64,000 bases of DNA, taken from the NCBI GenBank assembly GCA_036785705.1, contig JAWUZG010000015.1, positions 4,045,001 to 4,109,000 on the forward strand, written 5' to 3'. A program made the position numbers and the translations under genes. Shown in pieces: positions 34,401 through 47,230 of the stretch; within the stretch, counting starts at the first letter, position 1, and each line of letters opens with the position of its first letter. This DNA is from Acanthornis magna (lineage: Eukaryota > Chordata > Aves > Passeriformes > Acanthizidae). Below the pieces are notes generated by a model, which worked only from the letters and a program-made list of their open reading frames with translations, did not search any database and was not told the DNA's origin.

Positions 34401-36887
34401 CTGTCCTGAAGGCTGCTGTGCTGGGAATGGCTTGTTCTTTTCCAAGTGTATTTCCAAGGTATGGGGAAGGCCTGGCAGCCTAACCAAAGGATTTATTGAC
34501 AGGTCAACGTCTCCAGAGCCAGCACTGCAGAGCAGAGGGTTCTCAGGGTATTGCATATTTCATATCCACTTGATGAACTAGGTTTTGCATGAATTGTACC
34601 CAAAGGATCAACCCAAACTCCTCTGGGTTAGGTTCTCCGCTCTGCCTCGAGATCTGCTCTGCAAGACATTTCATTTCTCAGCTTCTCAGCTTTATTTTTC
34701 CCAAGGCAAGGCATTGATTTTTCCTTTCCTCTGTACTTTGTCTTACCTGCTCAGATTGGTGTGGACTTTTACAGTGTTTCATATGAATATCAGCAAAGTG
34801 TTGTCCCGTGTTTAGTTTCAACCTCCAAAAAAAACCCCACAACAATTTTTGCTGTCTTGGGGATTTGTTTTTTTTTCTTTTTGTTTGTGTCTCTCATTAT
34901 TCTTCATATTAAATCAGTGTCTTATTTAACAGGGAAGCTACAAAGGTTTTCACCTTTACTTTTGCTATAACTAATAAAAACTTTTCTATTTCTATGATCG
35001 CTCTTCAGTGGTCTGGTCATGGGATTACAGTGTGAGTGTCTGGGGCCGTGGACTGAAGAAGCCTACGAGCTGGGCTATGGAGAAATTTGGAAAGCAGAAA
35101 AGGGGAAATAAAGCAGTGATACTGAGACAGGGGAAGAAAAGTTTTTGTTCGTTATTTGCACCAAGACTTATGACAACCCTGAGTATTTATTTGCCAGCCA
35201 GGTGGGTCTAGCAGTGTACAAGCAAAAAAAAATGAGGAGCTCCTTTCATCCATAATGGACAGGGAACCCCCAAAAGAGGGGGTGAGTCAGGAGGTTACAC
35301 TCATGGAGGAGTTCCTGGAAAAAGAGGTTTTTAGAGCCATAGTCAGTGAGAGAGAAAAGTGAACATTATGGAAGGGGAATGAGTGAGATGTCAGGGGTTC
35401 AGGACGTGGGAATGGAGGAGATACAGTCAGTCAGGGACAGCAGATATGAGGAGAGAAACTTCGATTGATACAAAACACCAAGAGAAAACATGAAAGAGAA
35501 TCTGGGCACAGTTTTAAGAAAAAGAGTGTTAAAATGTTTGAGGCCGTTTTGACCTAAATGGAGAAAGTGAGAAGTCTGAAGACAAACATGAACCATCCAA
35601 ATTCTTCTCCCTGCTTTTGGATTTGTACAACAGGCTGACTACAGATGGGTTCCTACAATGTGTAGGTACTGATTTTATCTGGAATTTATGAGATTTTTGA
35701 CTTACTGTCAGAACACAACTTCCCTGTGTTTTTTATATTTATTTATTTTTTATTTTTTACTTTTTCCCAGGGCTGAATGGGTGCATGAAGGGCACATAAA
35801 GGTTTATGGAGTAAAAGCCCTAAATGCTTGCAAACTTTTACTATTCTTCCAGGGTCTATAAATATTTTTCTCAATCCTTCTCTTCAAGGCAATAAAAAAT
35901 TAGTTTAGAGGTTAGCTGTGGGACACTCGACATGAGGCTGGCTCTAATCTCATTTTGAGGTTAAGGGAAGTAGAACTGAAACAGTGCAGAGTGCCAAAAT
36001 ATTGAAATAGATAATGACATGCTCCTGTCTATAGCACATCCCTCTCTGTGGCATCACAAGGTGCATGGATGGTGAGCAGAACAAGTACCTGTGCATTAGA
36101 GAGATGCTGCCTCTCTCAGGGACACTGCTGAGGTTTTCCTTTCAAAGGGCATGGTTTGTACCCCAAAATGTGGCCAGACTCAGAACCAATATCATAGATA
36201 CACATTTCAACAGTCTATGGTGCTGGGCATCAGGGACACAGCTGGAGAGTCAGAGGTTCAGACACATAGCTCTGGAAGCTGAGAGGTTTTTTCTGAGTGC
36301 AAAATTATACCAAAAAAATTTAAGTTTTAATTAAAACTAAGGCAAACAAACAAATCCCACAAAACACACAGGGAAAAAAAAAATTCCATACTCATTTCAC
36401 AGGCAAAACATATCTTGCTACTCCAAAAACTGAGACTGTAAGGAGGTACCTTTACTTCAAGACTATCTTAGTCACATTGTTCACAATAACCTGACCCCCA
36501 GATTTCCACCTCCGGCCTTTGGGTATCTCTGCAGTTTGCCGTGAGCCCTCAGTGAGGATTCGCTTAGCTCTGCATCCTCGGGACAGGAGGAGATGGTAAG
36601 AAAGCAAGTAAGGAAAGCCAGCGTGTGACCCAAAGGTTCAGATCCATTGCACAAGGCCCTTCTCTTCCACGTGAGGGATTATGTGACAGATATGGATGTG
36701 GCACCTCGTAACCACTCCGCGTGGAGCTGTGCTAATTCCCTGGCAGCAGAGAGCAGAGGGATTAATACAAGTTGACTTACGACTATGTAAAAGATGTTCC
36801 TGGTGAAACAGCAGACGTCTTTGTCTTCCTTCATTTTCCCCTCCCTTCTGGGTCTCTCTCTTCTCGGTTTGCCACCCTAACCTGGGA
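31401..36887. other. Non-coding stretch, no gene seen
   Basis: No gene can be supported. 32050-32350 is somewhat richer in CpG than its surroundings. A (TCC)n run lies near 32400-32420. 35730-35766 is a T/A low-complexity tract. Open frames are short and overlap on both strands. Confidence 0.5.
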
Positions 36888-37080
36888 GAATCATGGAATC
36901 ATAGAACAATTTGGGTCTGTAGAGGCCTTAAAAATCAACTCTGCCATTGTTCCACTAAACCAGGTTGCTCAAAGCCATGACCAGCCTGGCCTTGGACACT
37001 TTCAGGGATGGGCCAGCTATGATTTTTTGGGCAACCTGCTCCAGTACCTCACCAGTCTCTCAGGAATTGTCCCTTCTGGC
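36888..37080 (-). mobile_element. CR1 LINE, 5'-truncated 3' end
   Basis: Begins on the plus strand with the reversed CR1 tail (GAATCATGGAATCATAGAA) followed by the diagnostic 3' UTR landmarks: TTTGGGTCTGTAGAGGCCTTAAA, CCAGGTTGCTCAAAGCC, CCTGGCCTTGGACACTTTCAGGGATGG, and CAACCTGCTCCAGTACCTCACC. All are the reverse complement of the CR1 3' UTR. It fades into unrelated sequence near 37080. About 190 bases long, 5'-truncated as is normal for CR1, and moderately diverged. Confidence 0.88.
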
Positions 37081-40000
37081 TGGTGGGGATGATCAACAAT
37101 ATCAGAGATGTGGCAGGTGTCGCAGGGTCTGCCACCACCTGCAGGGCCGGGAGGCTTCATTCAGGTGCCTCCAAGAGTTTTGGCTGCATTTGGGATGGAG
37201 ATCCACCGGCTGGGAGCGAGCTCAGTTTTCCCTGGTGTGAAAGTCAGCAAGTCCAACACCCACGCAGGAAGCTGAGCTCCTCAGCAGAGCCTCTGAAACT
37301 CAGCACTTTTGGTTTGCGAGGGGACCTATGAAAATATTTTTGGTGTCAGTTTTCCTGGATGATCCCAGCTTGTGAAAATTGAAGGCAAGCACTAACTTTC
37401 CTGTCCCAGAGCAGTTGCTGCTTCAAAAAAAATACCCTGAAAGCAGGAGAATGTCATGGGAATGGTCCTGAGGCCCCTCGGCCTTGAGGTGGTAGGAGGT
37501 CTGCAATAACACATTCATTTGTTTAAAAGATTTTTTTGGAGGTAAACCCACTTCCTATGTAGATGTCTACACTGAGGCAAAAAGAGAAGAGTGTGTACTT
37601 CAGAGGCTTTTTTTTAATATAAGAAAGCCCATTTTTAGTGAGGAAAACTTCAGTTATCTATGAGTCCCAGGCATTCCTTTAAGAAAGCTGATGTAAACAT
37701 GCATAGCTGTTAAAGATTTAATGAGATCCCACCAGTATGTGTTGTGCATTTATCTAATGAGATCACACGGGTTCTCCTCTCAGCACCTCCTCCTCTATGA
37801 AATCAGGCACCTTCTCTGCTCCAGCTAGGCCCCCAGATTAATATTGCCTTGACATAATTGTTCATTCAACACGACTGCTAATTTGTCAGTGGAGCTATCC
37901 CAGGGTCTTGCTCCAAGAGATATGAAAACAATAACCTTGTGGCCAAGAGACAGGCCTAATGTTTCCAGTGTTAAACTGTTGAAAGGGTGTTTTATGTGAA
38001 GGAGAAGGGAATGAGTCACCAAGCAAAGGGGTACAGGGTTAGTACTTCTGAAAAGAAAGAAAAGGAGTGTAAAAACACCCAGGTTATCCTTCCCTAATAC
38101 AAATCAGAGAGTTAATAGGCAAGGGAAAAAGCAAATATATACAAAGTGAACCGGAGGAATGCATCAATCTGCAAAATCAAACGAATTCTGGGCATGGTTA
38201 TCAAAAGTTTGTGCATTCACAAACACTCATATGTGCATGCTTTGTCTTGCACACACATATGCACCACTAAAGCACTGATGTGCAGCTCCCAAATAAGGAC
38301 CTTTTAATAACAAAAATGTGCCCCATTCCAGTAATGACAACTGCAGCACAATCAAAACCAACTGCCGGTAAAAAACAAAAGTCATATTTCAAAGAAATGC
38401 TGTAGATTAGCCTGTGGCTTTCGCTAAACTGTGTCTCTCTGATTCCTGCTGGGTGACACAATGGGCTGGCTTAACACAGCCTGGCCTCTGAACTCAGCCT
38501 CACAAGCCCTGGATCCTTGAAACAGCACCCTTACTGTCTGTCTGATTTTCAAAGCTGCACATATTCTGCACAATGTTCTCTCCTTTCTCTGCCCCGTTTG
38601 TTTGTGGCACATCTGTATGCCCCATCTCCCTGTTTTTTATAAAAGTCCTCAGAGCCTTTTGTGTGTGTATTCCTTTCAACATCTGCAAAAGAAATCATTT
38701 CTCTTAGAAACAGTGTAAGGGTCGGGGAATATACACAATAGCTGGAAATACTGTTTAAGGCCCAGAGGGGAGAACTTTTTTTCTCCCATGAAAATGCACT
38801 TTTGCAATGCAAGGCAGTATTCAAACTCAACCCCTTCTCTCCTACCCGTCCCCCCCAAGAAAAAAAATCACAAGGTGGAACAGGCTCATCTAAAGCAAAA
38901 TATACTTGAGAGAACAGATGTGGCAAAACAAAACCCATAGCTTTCCATGAAGAGCTGCCAAAAATAACATTGGCTCGGCAGGCATGTGATCTTCAGAGGA
39001 GTTTGCTACTTGAATGAGTCAGAATGGTGATTCCATTTTTACCTCTTCAGTGAACAGGAAACACATTCTCCTTGAGCACCAAATTCTCCTGCAGTGGCCC
39101 ACTTACTCTGGATTATATCAGTCGGCTCTGCAGGTGCTGAGGCAAAGTGGAAAGGGTGTAATAGTTTCCTCTAGTCTGAGAAGCTGAGCTTAATTGAGGC
39201 AAAATCCAAAAGGTCATCTAGAAGTGTGTGTAAAAACAGATACCTGTGTATACATATCTGAAATGAGGATCTGTAAGAGGAAGGGGGAAGTAATTTAAAA
39301 TATCCTTTTCCATAAGGAAAGATTTGGGCTCTGCCCAGAAAATATGCTTTATTCTAGGTTGCAAAGCTTGCAAATTTTTTGAAAAAAAGTCTATGAGGTG
39401 GCTGATGTCACCAATCCAGCACGTGTCCTTAGACTCATTGTTCTTGAATGAAAGTGCTTTGGTTTAATTTTTTGCAGAGAAATGGAGTGTCCATGGCCTC
39501 GTAAAGCTTCAGGCTTTGGTATCCAACTGTCAGAGGCTGGGACTCTCAGAATCAGCATCTGTGTTCTAGTTGCTCAAGTTTTATAGTGAGGAAAAAACTG
39601 AATTTTTATTTCCATATCTCAGAAGGAGTTTGCAGAACTTCTCTTTGAGTGTGCCAACAATTGTCCAGTAAAAGTAGAAAATGTGGAGCTGGAGTTGATA
39701 AGAAGGATAAATAGAAAATTTTGCAGTTTCTTTTTCTTTAAGAACTGCATTAAAATGAAAGAAAAAACCAGAAGTTTCCATTAAAAACTCTTACTCTCAA
39801 ATGCCTTCCATATCTCCAGGAAGAATAATTTTAATTTTGTGATAAATAAGCATATGACATCCCAGTTCCCTGAGGGAAGCACAATGATTTTATTTGCCTT
39901 TTGTATAAGAATCACAATGACCTTGTTTGTGTCTTCCCATTCAAGTATTTTCAGGTTTCCTGTGAAATATTTGGGAGATAGTTTCTGTATTCTTGACAAA

Positions 40001-40319
40001 CGTTGCCCACATTGTCCAGTAAAACACCGAAAGAGTAGAGAAAAGTCCAGGTTTAGAGCTGCTTTTAGGCCTGGTGGACGTTTCACCAAGAACAAGGATA
40101 AAGCAGGAGTTGGGAAATATTGGTCAGTTGGGTCCTGGGAAACCTACCTTTCATTAAAAAAAAAAAAAAATTAGCATTGAAATATCTTGGATGCAAGTAC
40201 CAAAAATAGCAAACGTAATGGATCATAGACCAACTCCAGACAAATGCAGTCTCTCATCAGACATCTGAAGTCATGTTGTTTCTGTTGGAGATTTCAACAA
40301 CTTGAGTTGAAGTCCATTG
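37081..40319. other. Non-coding stretch, no gene seen
   Basis: No gene recognised. Short open frames in 38424-38938 on the minus strand have no domain. A run of about 15 A lies near 40158-40171. Nothing else notable. Confidence 0.5.
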
Positions 40320-40525
40320 CCAAGACTTTCAAAAACAACCAATGGGGAAAGGAGTTCAGAGGCTTAAGCAGAGCCCGATTTTCACTGAGTTTAGGGATTC
40401 AGCAGCTTTTAAAAATCAAGCCAAGAGCTTTCCAAATTGAGAAAACACATCTGACAATTAATGGCTGGAAAATGTGGTCAGCACAGGGCTGTAGGTGCTC
40501 ACGTCTTCAGAAAATCAGTCCAAGG
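40320..40525. mobile_element. Old amniote interspersed repeat (family uncertain)
   Basis: The sequence carries phrases typical of widespread, very old amniote repeats: CGATTTTCACTGAGTTTAGG, TTTTAAAAATCAAGCC, and GGCTGTAGGTGCTCACGTCTTCAGAAAATCAGTCC (compare GAGTTGCAGGTGCTCAGCACCTCTGAAAATCAGGCC). I recall this from many amniote genomes but cannot name the family securely. The plus-strand open frame through it (105 codons from 40244) is therefore unlikely to be a gene. Confidence 0.4.
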
Positions 40526-41810
40526 TTCCCTCAAGTTAGAAACCTGACGTTTCCAGAATGAGAAGTCTGTTTGGAAAATGTTAGCCTCAAACTCTGTTTT
40601 AGCTTTCCTAGGTATTCACATGGGAAGAAAAATATTGTCTAATGTCTAAATATGATTATTAGGTAGTGGTTCATTGAACTGAGAAAGTGCAACAACATGT
40701 GGGAAATAATAGTGCCACACTAGAGGTGAGGCACAGTTCATTGGTGAAAAGGCAGTGACAAACCTGTTTGCCGCTGGCTCTCTAATTTAAAGGAGCCTCT
40801 TGATACAAGAAATAGTAGCTATTCTGTGACACAATGACTTTGCATCTCCTTATTGCAAGATTTCTGGATTTGTGTTACTCTTCAGTTATTTAAATACAGA
40901 CCTGATCCTTCTGTACTCAGAAGAGATAAAGAAATCCAAAAGAACCAAGAATTTCCAAACTAGTTAGTCCTTCTTGTCCACAAAATTCTGTGGGACTTGG
41001 TTTCTTCTCATTTTCCAGGGTTTTTTTAGATTTACGAACCAACTTCAGTTTAAATCTAAAAAAAAAAAGGAAACAAAAGCCCATTGGTGTCCAAACCTAA
41101 GTGATAGGTGTCTGTAAGCTTTCATGTCTAAACAACATAAAAGAAACTTCACTTTGATAAAGCACTTGGCAATGAAGTCCGTGCTTGCTGACCAACTCAT
41201 TTGTCAGAAAACACCAATTCTTTCATAGTTTCCATGGTCTTGTTTATGAGTTTTGGTGCACCTCTCCCTTTCCGTCCAGCATTGCTCAGACTGTTTCACT
41301 GCATTGAAGCAAAGCAACTCTGGATGTTTTGATGGACCTTAATTTCCAAGAAAACAGAAGAAGGAGCCAAAATCAAAGACCAATCTTCTCCGGGGAAAAT
41401 ACACCACACTTTTTAGGCTTCTTTTTTTGGAAAATTTGTGGCCCAGTACCTTCCTCTTGATCATGATCAGTGGGAACTGCTTACAGGAGAAAATATAATC
41501 AGAACACCTGCATACACACAATTTGATAACAGGATCATTCATCATCTCTCCAGTTTCCTCCTCTTTGGTTTAAATTTAAAACAGACCAGAAAGTTGTTCT
41601 GTCACCTAGTTTTTCAAATACAAAGGGTGTTGTAATTAATTCCTGCACACTACAAGACTGCAGAGATTTTTTTTCATGTTTTTTTAGAACATGAAAATTG
41701 TTACGTAATGTTCTGACACATAATGACTGATTCTTTACTGGTGCCTAAGTACATCACTGTGTACTTGGGTGGCATCAGCTGACTGTTGATATACTCAATC
41801 TCTTCATTAC

Positions 41811-41835
41811 TTTTTTTTCTTTTTTTTTTTTTTTT
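41811..41835. repeat. Poly-T tract
   Basis: Twenty-five bases of T with a single C at 41819. No transposon end is recognisable next to it. Confidence 0.9.
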
Positions 41836-42018
41836 AAGGTGGATCTTTTTGTTTTATGCCAGGGCTTTGGTTCTCCTCTCAATTTTAGAGGCAATGTAGC
41901 TTTTATAGATTGACTCATCTTTGTTCTCCTCTGTAAAAGAGAAATCTTCTAAAAAATCATTTTTTATTAAATTTTATAGTTCCACATCTTGGCAATTTCA
42001 AGGCCATATTTTGCTACC

Positions 42019-42037
42019 AAAAAAAAAAAAAAAAAAA
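42019..42037. repeat. Poly-A run (19 A)
   Basis: Uninterrupted A run. There is no recognisable retrocopy upstream. Confidence 0.9.
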
Positions 42038-43379
42038 GGGATCCAAAGGAAACTGAGATATGAGCCAGAAGAAGAATCCCAAAGGACTGCCATCATGGCA
42101 GAGAGTTGGTAAGACATATTTTCCCAGCTCTGGTGCAAGACCCTGCCTCCAGTCAAAGGTTTGACTGAGTTTTATTAAATAATAATTGTTGGTCTCTGCA
42201 GATCTTTGAAAGTTCTCATTTCCCTGCCCTATATTACATTCACAGAAAATCCTATTGGTGGTTTTTTCAGAAAGTTTCACCGTGAGGTCAGTATGTCTGA
42301 AGACATCCATATCACATACCCAAGCATATTTTGGCATTCTCAGTGTGTTGAAGGACTGTGTTTCTGCCCTTTTCTCCCAACTGCACGCTCAGTCGCAGCC
42401 CACACGGCAGCTGGATGGTGGATGAAGCTCTGGGAAGCCAGAAGGAACTGCATTCCTGGAAAATGATGAAACCAAGGATTCATTTTTCATTCCCACCGCT
42501 CTCATTAGCAGATAGCAGCCACTTTTATCACTCTGAATATATTACTCAGGAGGCTCTTACCACATCAGGGCTTCACAGGGTTGGATGCTGTACAAACACT
42601 CGATGTATGCGTTCCTCCCATGCAAAGGACAAGAAAATCATTACAGCCTCGCCACGAGCACCTCCCCTTTCCTAAGGCACCCTCTCCACCCCCTGTGTGT
42701 ATCTCCTGTTAATCATGCCATAGATCTCAGTGACTGGTGGAAATTCAATAAGCACAGGTCTGATGCACGGTGATAAGAGAGGCTCACAAACCAAAACAAG
42801 TGCGGAGAAGAAAAACTCTCTTCGTCTCTAACGCCCCTCAGCAGTACTCAAAGGAAGTCTCACACACTTGATGATGCAATTGCTTTTCAAGCCCCATCAA
42901 GCAATTTTTCTGCCCCACTGTGAAGCAAAAAGACCCCAGCACCTTTTGCCCCATAAATTCAACCAGCATGAGTCAGAAAATCAAGAGATGTATTATTGCA
43001 AATAAAAATAAGAACAACATGAGATATTTTATTCTTTTCTTTCAAAGCTTTGAGGCCAAAGTGACATTAGGATCTCAGTGGTAGGGCCGGAAAATTGAAG
43101 GGGAGGATTTTCTTTTTACAGGAAAGATGAAGCTCTTTTGTAGTTAATTAATTGTGTCTCTGAGAGCCAGGGTTAAGCCCAATCTGCAGGTAAATGCAAG
43201 GCATATCCTCAAGCTGAGGGGGCTGTGATATGGAGGTTTCCGTGCAAAGCAAACCCCCTTTCCACTCAACAAATTTGCCTTTTTTAACCCCAGAAGCTCT
43301 GATTAGCACAACGTGTCCTGATAAAAACCAGCCACTTAATGCAGTTGCCCTTTTCTATCCCTGCTCCAGGAGCAGACAG

Positions 43380-43560
43380 CCCCAGACACGTTCTGGGAGG
43401 CACAGGCTGCTCGCCTGTCTCTGACACCTCCCTGCGATGCGCTGCTCCGAGAAGCACCTGCGCCGCGGGGCATGGCTGCTTTCCCCAGCTCCGGCAGCAC
43501 GTTCTAGGAACACCCCACCCACGGGCTCAGCCTCTTCCAGCACCCACGGGTGCCACCCAG
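43380..43560. other. Small CpG-rich patch
   Basis: Roughly a dozen CpG dinucleotides within about 170 bases, including GCGCCGCGG, in a window where CpG is otherwise rare. Too short for a classical CpG island and with no TATA or recognised first exon. The plus-strand frame 43437-43817 runs through it without a known domain. It could be a decayed island, a repeat remnant, or a small unmethylated regulatory element. Confidence 0.4.
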
Positions 43561-43789
43561 CTAATTGCCAGCCCAGAGACAGGCTGTGCCTAATGTGCCG
43601 CTCAGGCTCCTTGCGTGGTCTACGTGGCAGGGCCGTGCCTGTCCAATGGCTTATCCATGCTGGGAAAGGAGTTCCTTGTGGGATTTGTCAGTGTCTCGTT
43701 TTCAAAAATGTGTATTTAGGTCTATTTCTGTGGGGGAAGGACGATAGTGTAGGAGCTGAGGAAGCCAAGGTTTGGTTTGTTGTTCTGAC

Positions 43790-43935
43790 AAAGTGTTCTT
43801 GGGTGACCCTGAAATGACACAGTATCTCTGTACCCCAATTTCCTAGCTCTGAAATGATAAGAGGAGCTGCCTTGACTGAGAGGTGTGCTGGAAGGACACC
43901 GAGGAACAGCTGTGAAGTGTTTGAACACCGCAGCT
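43790..43935 (+). mobile_element. MIR-like SINE remnant
   Basis: Collinear with the MIR consensus in plus orientation: GGGTGACCCTGAAATGACACAGTATCTCTGTACCCCAATTTCC (consensus GTGACCTTGGGCAAGTCACTTAACCTCTCTGTGCCTCAGTTTCC), then CTGAAATGATAAGAGGAGCTGCCTT (consensus CTGTAAAATGGGGATAATANTACCTACCT), then GCTGTGAAGTGTTTGAACACCG (consensus GTAAAGCACTTTGAACA). Diverged. Confidence 0.6.
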
Positions 43936-44317
43936 GGGAAGGAAGGGGAGCACAGAACCACATTTCATGAGAGATTTACATTTCCTTTACATTTATAAGT
44001 AAGAGCCATCCTTTGTGCCATGCTTTGTCCACTGGCATCAAGATTAAAATTTCAGTGAGTGCACCAAAGGAATCAAGTTCTTTCCTAAAATGACTGAGCT
44101 GGCATGTAAATCCCTTAATAGTCCAGCTTAGGGTAGTATTGTGTCTCCTGATGGGCAGGGCAAAAAGCAAGGGGAACAAGTTTGGGTGACACCAATCTAT
44201 GACATGAGGACAGTGGCGTGTGTGGTGGTGTCATCAAACACAATTTTGCTTCCAGAAGCTCCACCTGGGTTAGTTGTACTACGGGAGGCAAAGAGAAGGA
44301 ATTCTTTAAAGGCACCT

Positions 44318-44356
44318 ATAACCCAGGAGATGCAACTTCTACATCTCCTGGGTTAT
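44318..44356. repeat. Perfect 15-bp hairpin, 9-nt loop
   Basis: ATAACCCAGGAGATG at 44318-44332 is exactly complementary to CATCTCCTGGGTTAT at 44342-44356, with loop CAACTTCTA. The stem does not continue beyond 15 bp, so it is too short for a typical microRNA precursor. A short replication template switch could create such a structure. Confidence 0.9.
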
Positions 44357-46899
44357 GGACTGATCAGAGTGGGTCTCTGTTTTTCCAGAGATATGCTGAA
44401 AAGGTCTCAATTTCATTCCGCTGAGAAACAACAGCAAAAATAGTCATGAAATTGGAGTTTTGCCAATCTAGATTTCAGGGGTTTGGGGAAGAATGTGAGC
44501 TCTCACAGGGAGGCCAGAAGGCAGAGATCAGCTGTAAGAGATAGAATCAGATGTTACACACATAAACCAGAATCCTTTGAAAAACAGAAACATCCCATTC
44601 TCCGCACAGCTTTGCCATGATGCATCCTGACACAGCCCAGAAGCATCCTCAGCACAAGGCAGGGCAGCGTTCAGCAGCAGCACACTTGAGCAGGAGCACA
44701 GAATAATTTTTCCTTGATTTTGGGGGAGATGCAGCCACTCACAGCCCAATAAATCTGCCCCTGAGTACAGCAGCGCGCAGGGCCATGTGTGCCTCTCGTT
44801 CTCTCACACACACCTACACAAACACACACAGGGGCTGTGACTCACTGCCTTCCCAGCAATCGGGGCTCCTCTGCTAGTTAAAACACGCTGAGGTACTCTC
44901 TCAGCCCTGTGGACTAACCCCTGTCTCCTTCGCACACCATCACCTATGGCTCAGCAGCAGAGAGCAGCCTGACTTGGCCCTGATGGGCACTCTTGGTGGT
45001 GATGCATGGAGACAGACAGATTTTTTCATGAGCTCACTTGACCCTTCAGGGTAAGAAGTGGAAATACTTGTTGGGTAGTAAATTGAGCAAACGTGACGTG
45101 GATGGTAAAAGAGAGAGACAAGGGGAGAAGGCACAAATGACTGAGGCTTCAGCTTATTCCCATGGAGAAGGAGGCTGGGATGTCTTCACCAAAGGGAAAG
45201 GATCTCCCTTGAAGCTCCCAGAGCAGAGTTTATACCTGCAAAGTCAATCCAGAGATTTGAACAGAGACAGCTGGTAGTCTAAAGTAAAACATCCTCCAAT
45301 CCAGTTGGTTTCCTCCAATTCCAGTTGTACAAAAAAAAAAAGGATTTTACCCCTCTGGATAGCACTTGAGAATGCTTTCATGATTTTGGTTTTTTCTGGT
45401 TTAAGGTTCAGAGAAGGGTGAAACTCCTTTTGTTGTTTTCCAGGTGCATATAGTTGCAAGATCCCCAAAACCCCATTCTCCTAGACCAAGAGAACCCATG
45501 AAGTATGTTTGCAATGCTTGCCAGGGCAAAACAATGGCACAGGGCTGCTATTATTGCACAAAAACAAAAGCATATAGCTGGGATGAACAACAGATATTAG
45601 AGCTTTCAAAATCCTTTGAGATGCAACATAATCAAACTCAATATCCTATTTTACAAATGTGATGTTAGCTTATGCTACTTCATCCTACTCTGAGCCTTGC
45701 AGTGGCACGTAAGGCAGAGGTCTCTGCTCATGAATTCACATTTCAAAGCAGTGTGCAGAGCCCTTCAGTTTGCAGAAAGGGTAGCTGGACACATTCTGGA
45801 TAAAACCTCTCTTCCCTCAGGCCTACAGAGCATGTAGAACTTTGTCCTGATACATTAAGTTTCCAAAAGGGGTGTTATTTCATCTCAGTTCTCACCAATG
45901 GGCAGTAGGCTGGACTGATTTGAAGCTGCTGCATTCAAATCTCCCATTACCACACAGTTGCTCCATCCCCAGCTGCTCCTGTTTGGGGACTGGTTTGTCA
46001 CAAAGGGACGCTGGTGCCGTCTCAGTCTGGCAGCTTGTCCCTGGTCTGTGGCACGTGGGACACCAAGGCATGAGCAGCCCAAAGTTTTATTAATAACTTT
46101 GGTGGTTTGACAGGGGAGAGAAGCTGCTGCCTTGGAAAGGTCTCAGTGACTCAGTACCAGAGTTTAATGCTTCTGTGACCACCTTGCTTCAACTCAGAGA
46201 GGGGAGACCTGCAATTTCCCAGGGTTTAAGGGTGAGGATGGGAAAGTTCCATTTCAGGGCCGAGTTTTGTTTCTCCCTGTTCCACTCGTGCTGACATTTT
46301 TCACTAAGCAGCAGCCCTTGTCTCTGCTCTGGAGCTCTGGGTGTTTCGCCCTCTGGGAGATGCACTCAGCAGATAGAGGCTGCAATCGCAGGTTGTGCAA
46401 TGAGGCAGAGCTTGGCCCAACAGGCAGGGAAAAGGTTGGCTGGCACAGATGGTTCCATGAAAGCATTTCTGTCCTCACCTGAAACTTCCCTCCATCACCA
46501 TCCCTGCAGCCACAATGCATCCCTGCCCTATCACTCCAGAGGCTGTCAATTAATCTGAACCATGAGTGTTACAAGATAATCCATTCTACCTGGAACCTTA
46601 AGTCTGCTTTAAAGGAAATTGTTTGTTCAGACATGTAGGCATAACTTCTATTATGATTTTTGCTACTCTGGTTTATGACAGTTTCCCTGAAGAAACAGAT
46701 TTTGTTAGGAAAGGCACTCTTGGGGAGTTTCTGATGGTGTACCTGCATTTACCTTGGACTGTTGTGGTATGGAAACATCACTGAAGAATTACACTTCTAA
46801 CCAGCCTGGCTGTATTATCAATAGACTGTAGACAAAATCTGGCCCAAAGGGAAAGTACAGGGCTTGCCAAGGTTTGAACATATTTGTAAACCCGAGTCT

Positions 46900-47230
46900 G
46901 AAAAAAGGAGAGAAATTTGTGATTTAATCCATGAGCATCACATCAGTCAGACAGATGAAAGGCCTGCAAAGAGCAGCACAAAGTAATCTGGCTATTTCAT
47001 TCCCACTGAACACCAATTTCCAACAGCCAGAGACAAAAACATGAAAAAATATCCTAATGTAAACTGGCACGGGGGCTAGAGCACAAGCAGTTAACGTTAA
47101 TTATGTATTACCCAAGCACTATAGATAGCACCAAACAGGAAGGGGAAAAACTCATAAAGCTATTAATAATGAACATAAAATTTGTAAATGCACTATGAGG
47201 AATAATTTGCATAGCAATATAAACATGATC
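46900..47230. promoter_or_regulatory. Possible regulatory element (octamer and homeodomain-type sites)
   Basis: AT-rich, CpG-poor, repeat-free segment with TTAACGTTAATTATGTATTA at about 47092-47111, TATTAATAATGAACATAAAA at 47161-47180, and an exact POU octamer ATTTGCAT at 47205-47212 followed by AGCAATATAAACATG. The clustering is what enhancers of developmental genes often look like. This is inference only; such motifs also arise by chance in AT-rich DNA. Confidence 0.25.

Larger units (their letters stand above)
40526..43379. other. Non-coding stretch with homopolymer runs
   Basis: No gene recognised. T run 41811-41835 (one C at 41819), A run 42019-42037, and a 10-bp stem with 7-nt loop at 41671-41697 (TTTTCATGTT/AACATGAAAA). 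Confidence 0.5.

Noticed and set aside
43437..43817. 126-codon frame through the CpG-rich patch
   Set aside because: Low stop density follows from GC content, and the frame continues into a MIR-like remnant, so it is not coding.
45444..45662. 72-codon frame with CNACQGK and CYYC, zinc-finger-like cysteines
   Set aside because: Only four relevant cysteines with unusual spacing, no known family, and no splice or promoter context.
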